DNA from: Carboxylicivirga sp. M1479
GTDB lineage: Bacteria; Bacteroidota; Bacteroidia; Bacteroidales; Marinilabiliaceae
Assembly (NCBI RefSeq): GCF_007097485.1
Contig: NZ_VKDE01000003.1
Location: 155,044 to 219,043, forward strand
Length of the DNA: 64,000 nt
Direction of reading: 5' to 3'
Shown: positions 63,966 to 64,000 of the stretch, one piece after another
Numbering within the stretch: the first letter of the stretch is position 1
Layout: every line of letters begins with the position of its first letter
Program-made: the position numbers and the translations under genes
The notes under the pieces: generated by a model
Databases searched by the model: none
What the model was told of the DNA's origin: nothing
The model's input: the letters and a program-made list of their open reading frames with translations, nothing else

Positions 63966-64000
63966 TCCCTAGTGTTAATGGGTTAACGTTTATCTTTGGG

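Overview
The window comes from a Bacteroidota chromosome, most likely Bacteroidales/Marinilabiliales-like. The basis is: two complete FecI-FecR-SusC-SusD modules, five large exported proteins with type IX secretion (T9SS) C-terminal sorting domains, Bacteroidota-type promoters (TTG, about 19 bp, TAnnTTTG), weak Shine-Dalgarno use, Bat aerotolerance genes and moderate-to-low GC. The organism is inferred from gene content only.

Layout. (1) 1-8.5 kb: the end of one GH3 beta-glucosidase, a complete second GH3, then a tight five-gene operon (DoxX-like membrane protein, two exported Gfo/Idh/MocA oxidoreductases, a DUF1080 lipoprotein and an exported xylose-isomerase-like TIM-barrel protein). This resembles the Bacteroides 3-keto-glycoside pathway. 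(2) 8.5-9.0 kb: a strong terminator followed by what looks like the 5' end of a truncated group II intron. (3) 9.0-36.7 kb: ECF sigma factor, FecR anti-sigma, STN-type SusC, SusD, two small lipoproteins, then five T9SS cargo proteins (three multidomain adhesin-like proteins, an S8 subtilase, a propeller-like protein), each junction carrying a hairpin. The right edge is a decayed second copy of the 3' end and terminator of the TIM-barrel gene from 8.4 kb, so this 28-kb block lies between imperfect direct repeats. (4) 37.2-46.1 kb: housekeeping and transport genes: gltX, two convergent GT2 glycosyltransferases, glnS, folB, a CWC protein, tRNA-Cys(GCA), and a porin-BCCT transporter operon. (5) 46.5-61.1 kb: a second ECF/FecR/SusC/SusD module followed by DUF4843-like and PKD-like lipoproteins, three paralogous exported TlpA-like thioredoxins and a trypsin-like lipoprotein carrying a CGHC motif. 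(6) 61.1-64 kb: a long palindromic region, a degenerate 21-bp tandem repeat, and BatD plus a vWA/TPR (BatB/BatC-like) gene broken in frame by a run of 21 A residues.

How the genes may work together. The first block looks like oxidative glycoside breakdown. Neither FecIR-SusCD module has a recognisable glycan-degrading enzyme next to it. One is paired with a secreted subtilase and adhesins, the other with thioredoxins and a serine protease, so both may serve protein or peptide acquisition (inference). Both modules share a distinctive leader: two consecutive hairpins between fecR and susC, the second ending 27-28 nt before the susC start, and both SusC proteins carry a conserved extension ahead of the signal peptide.
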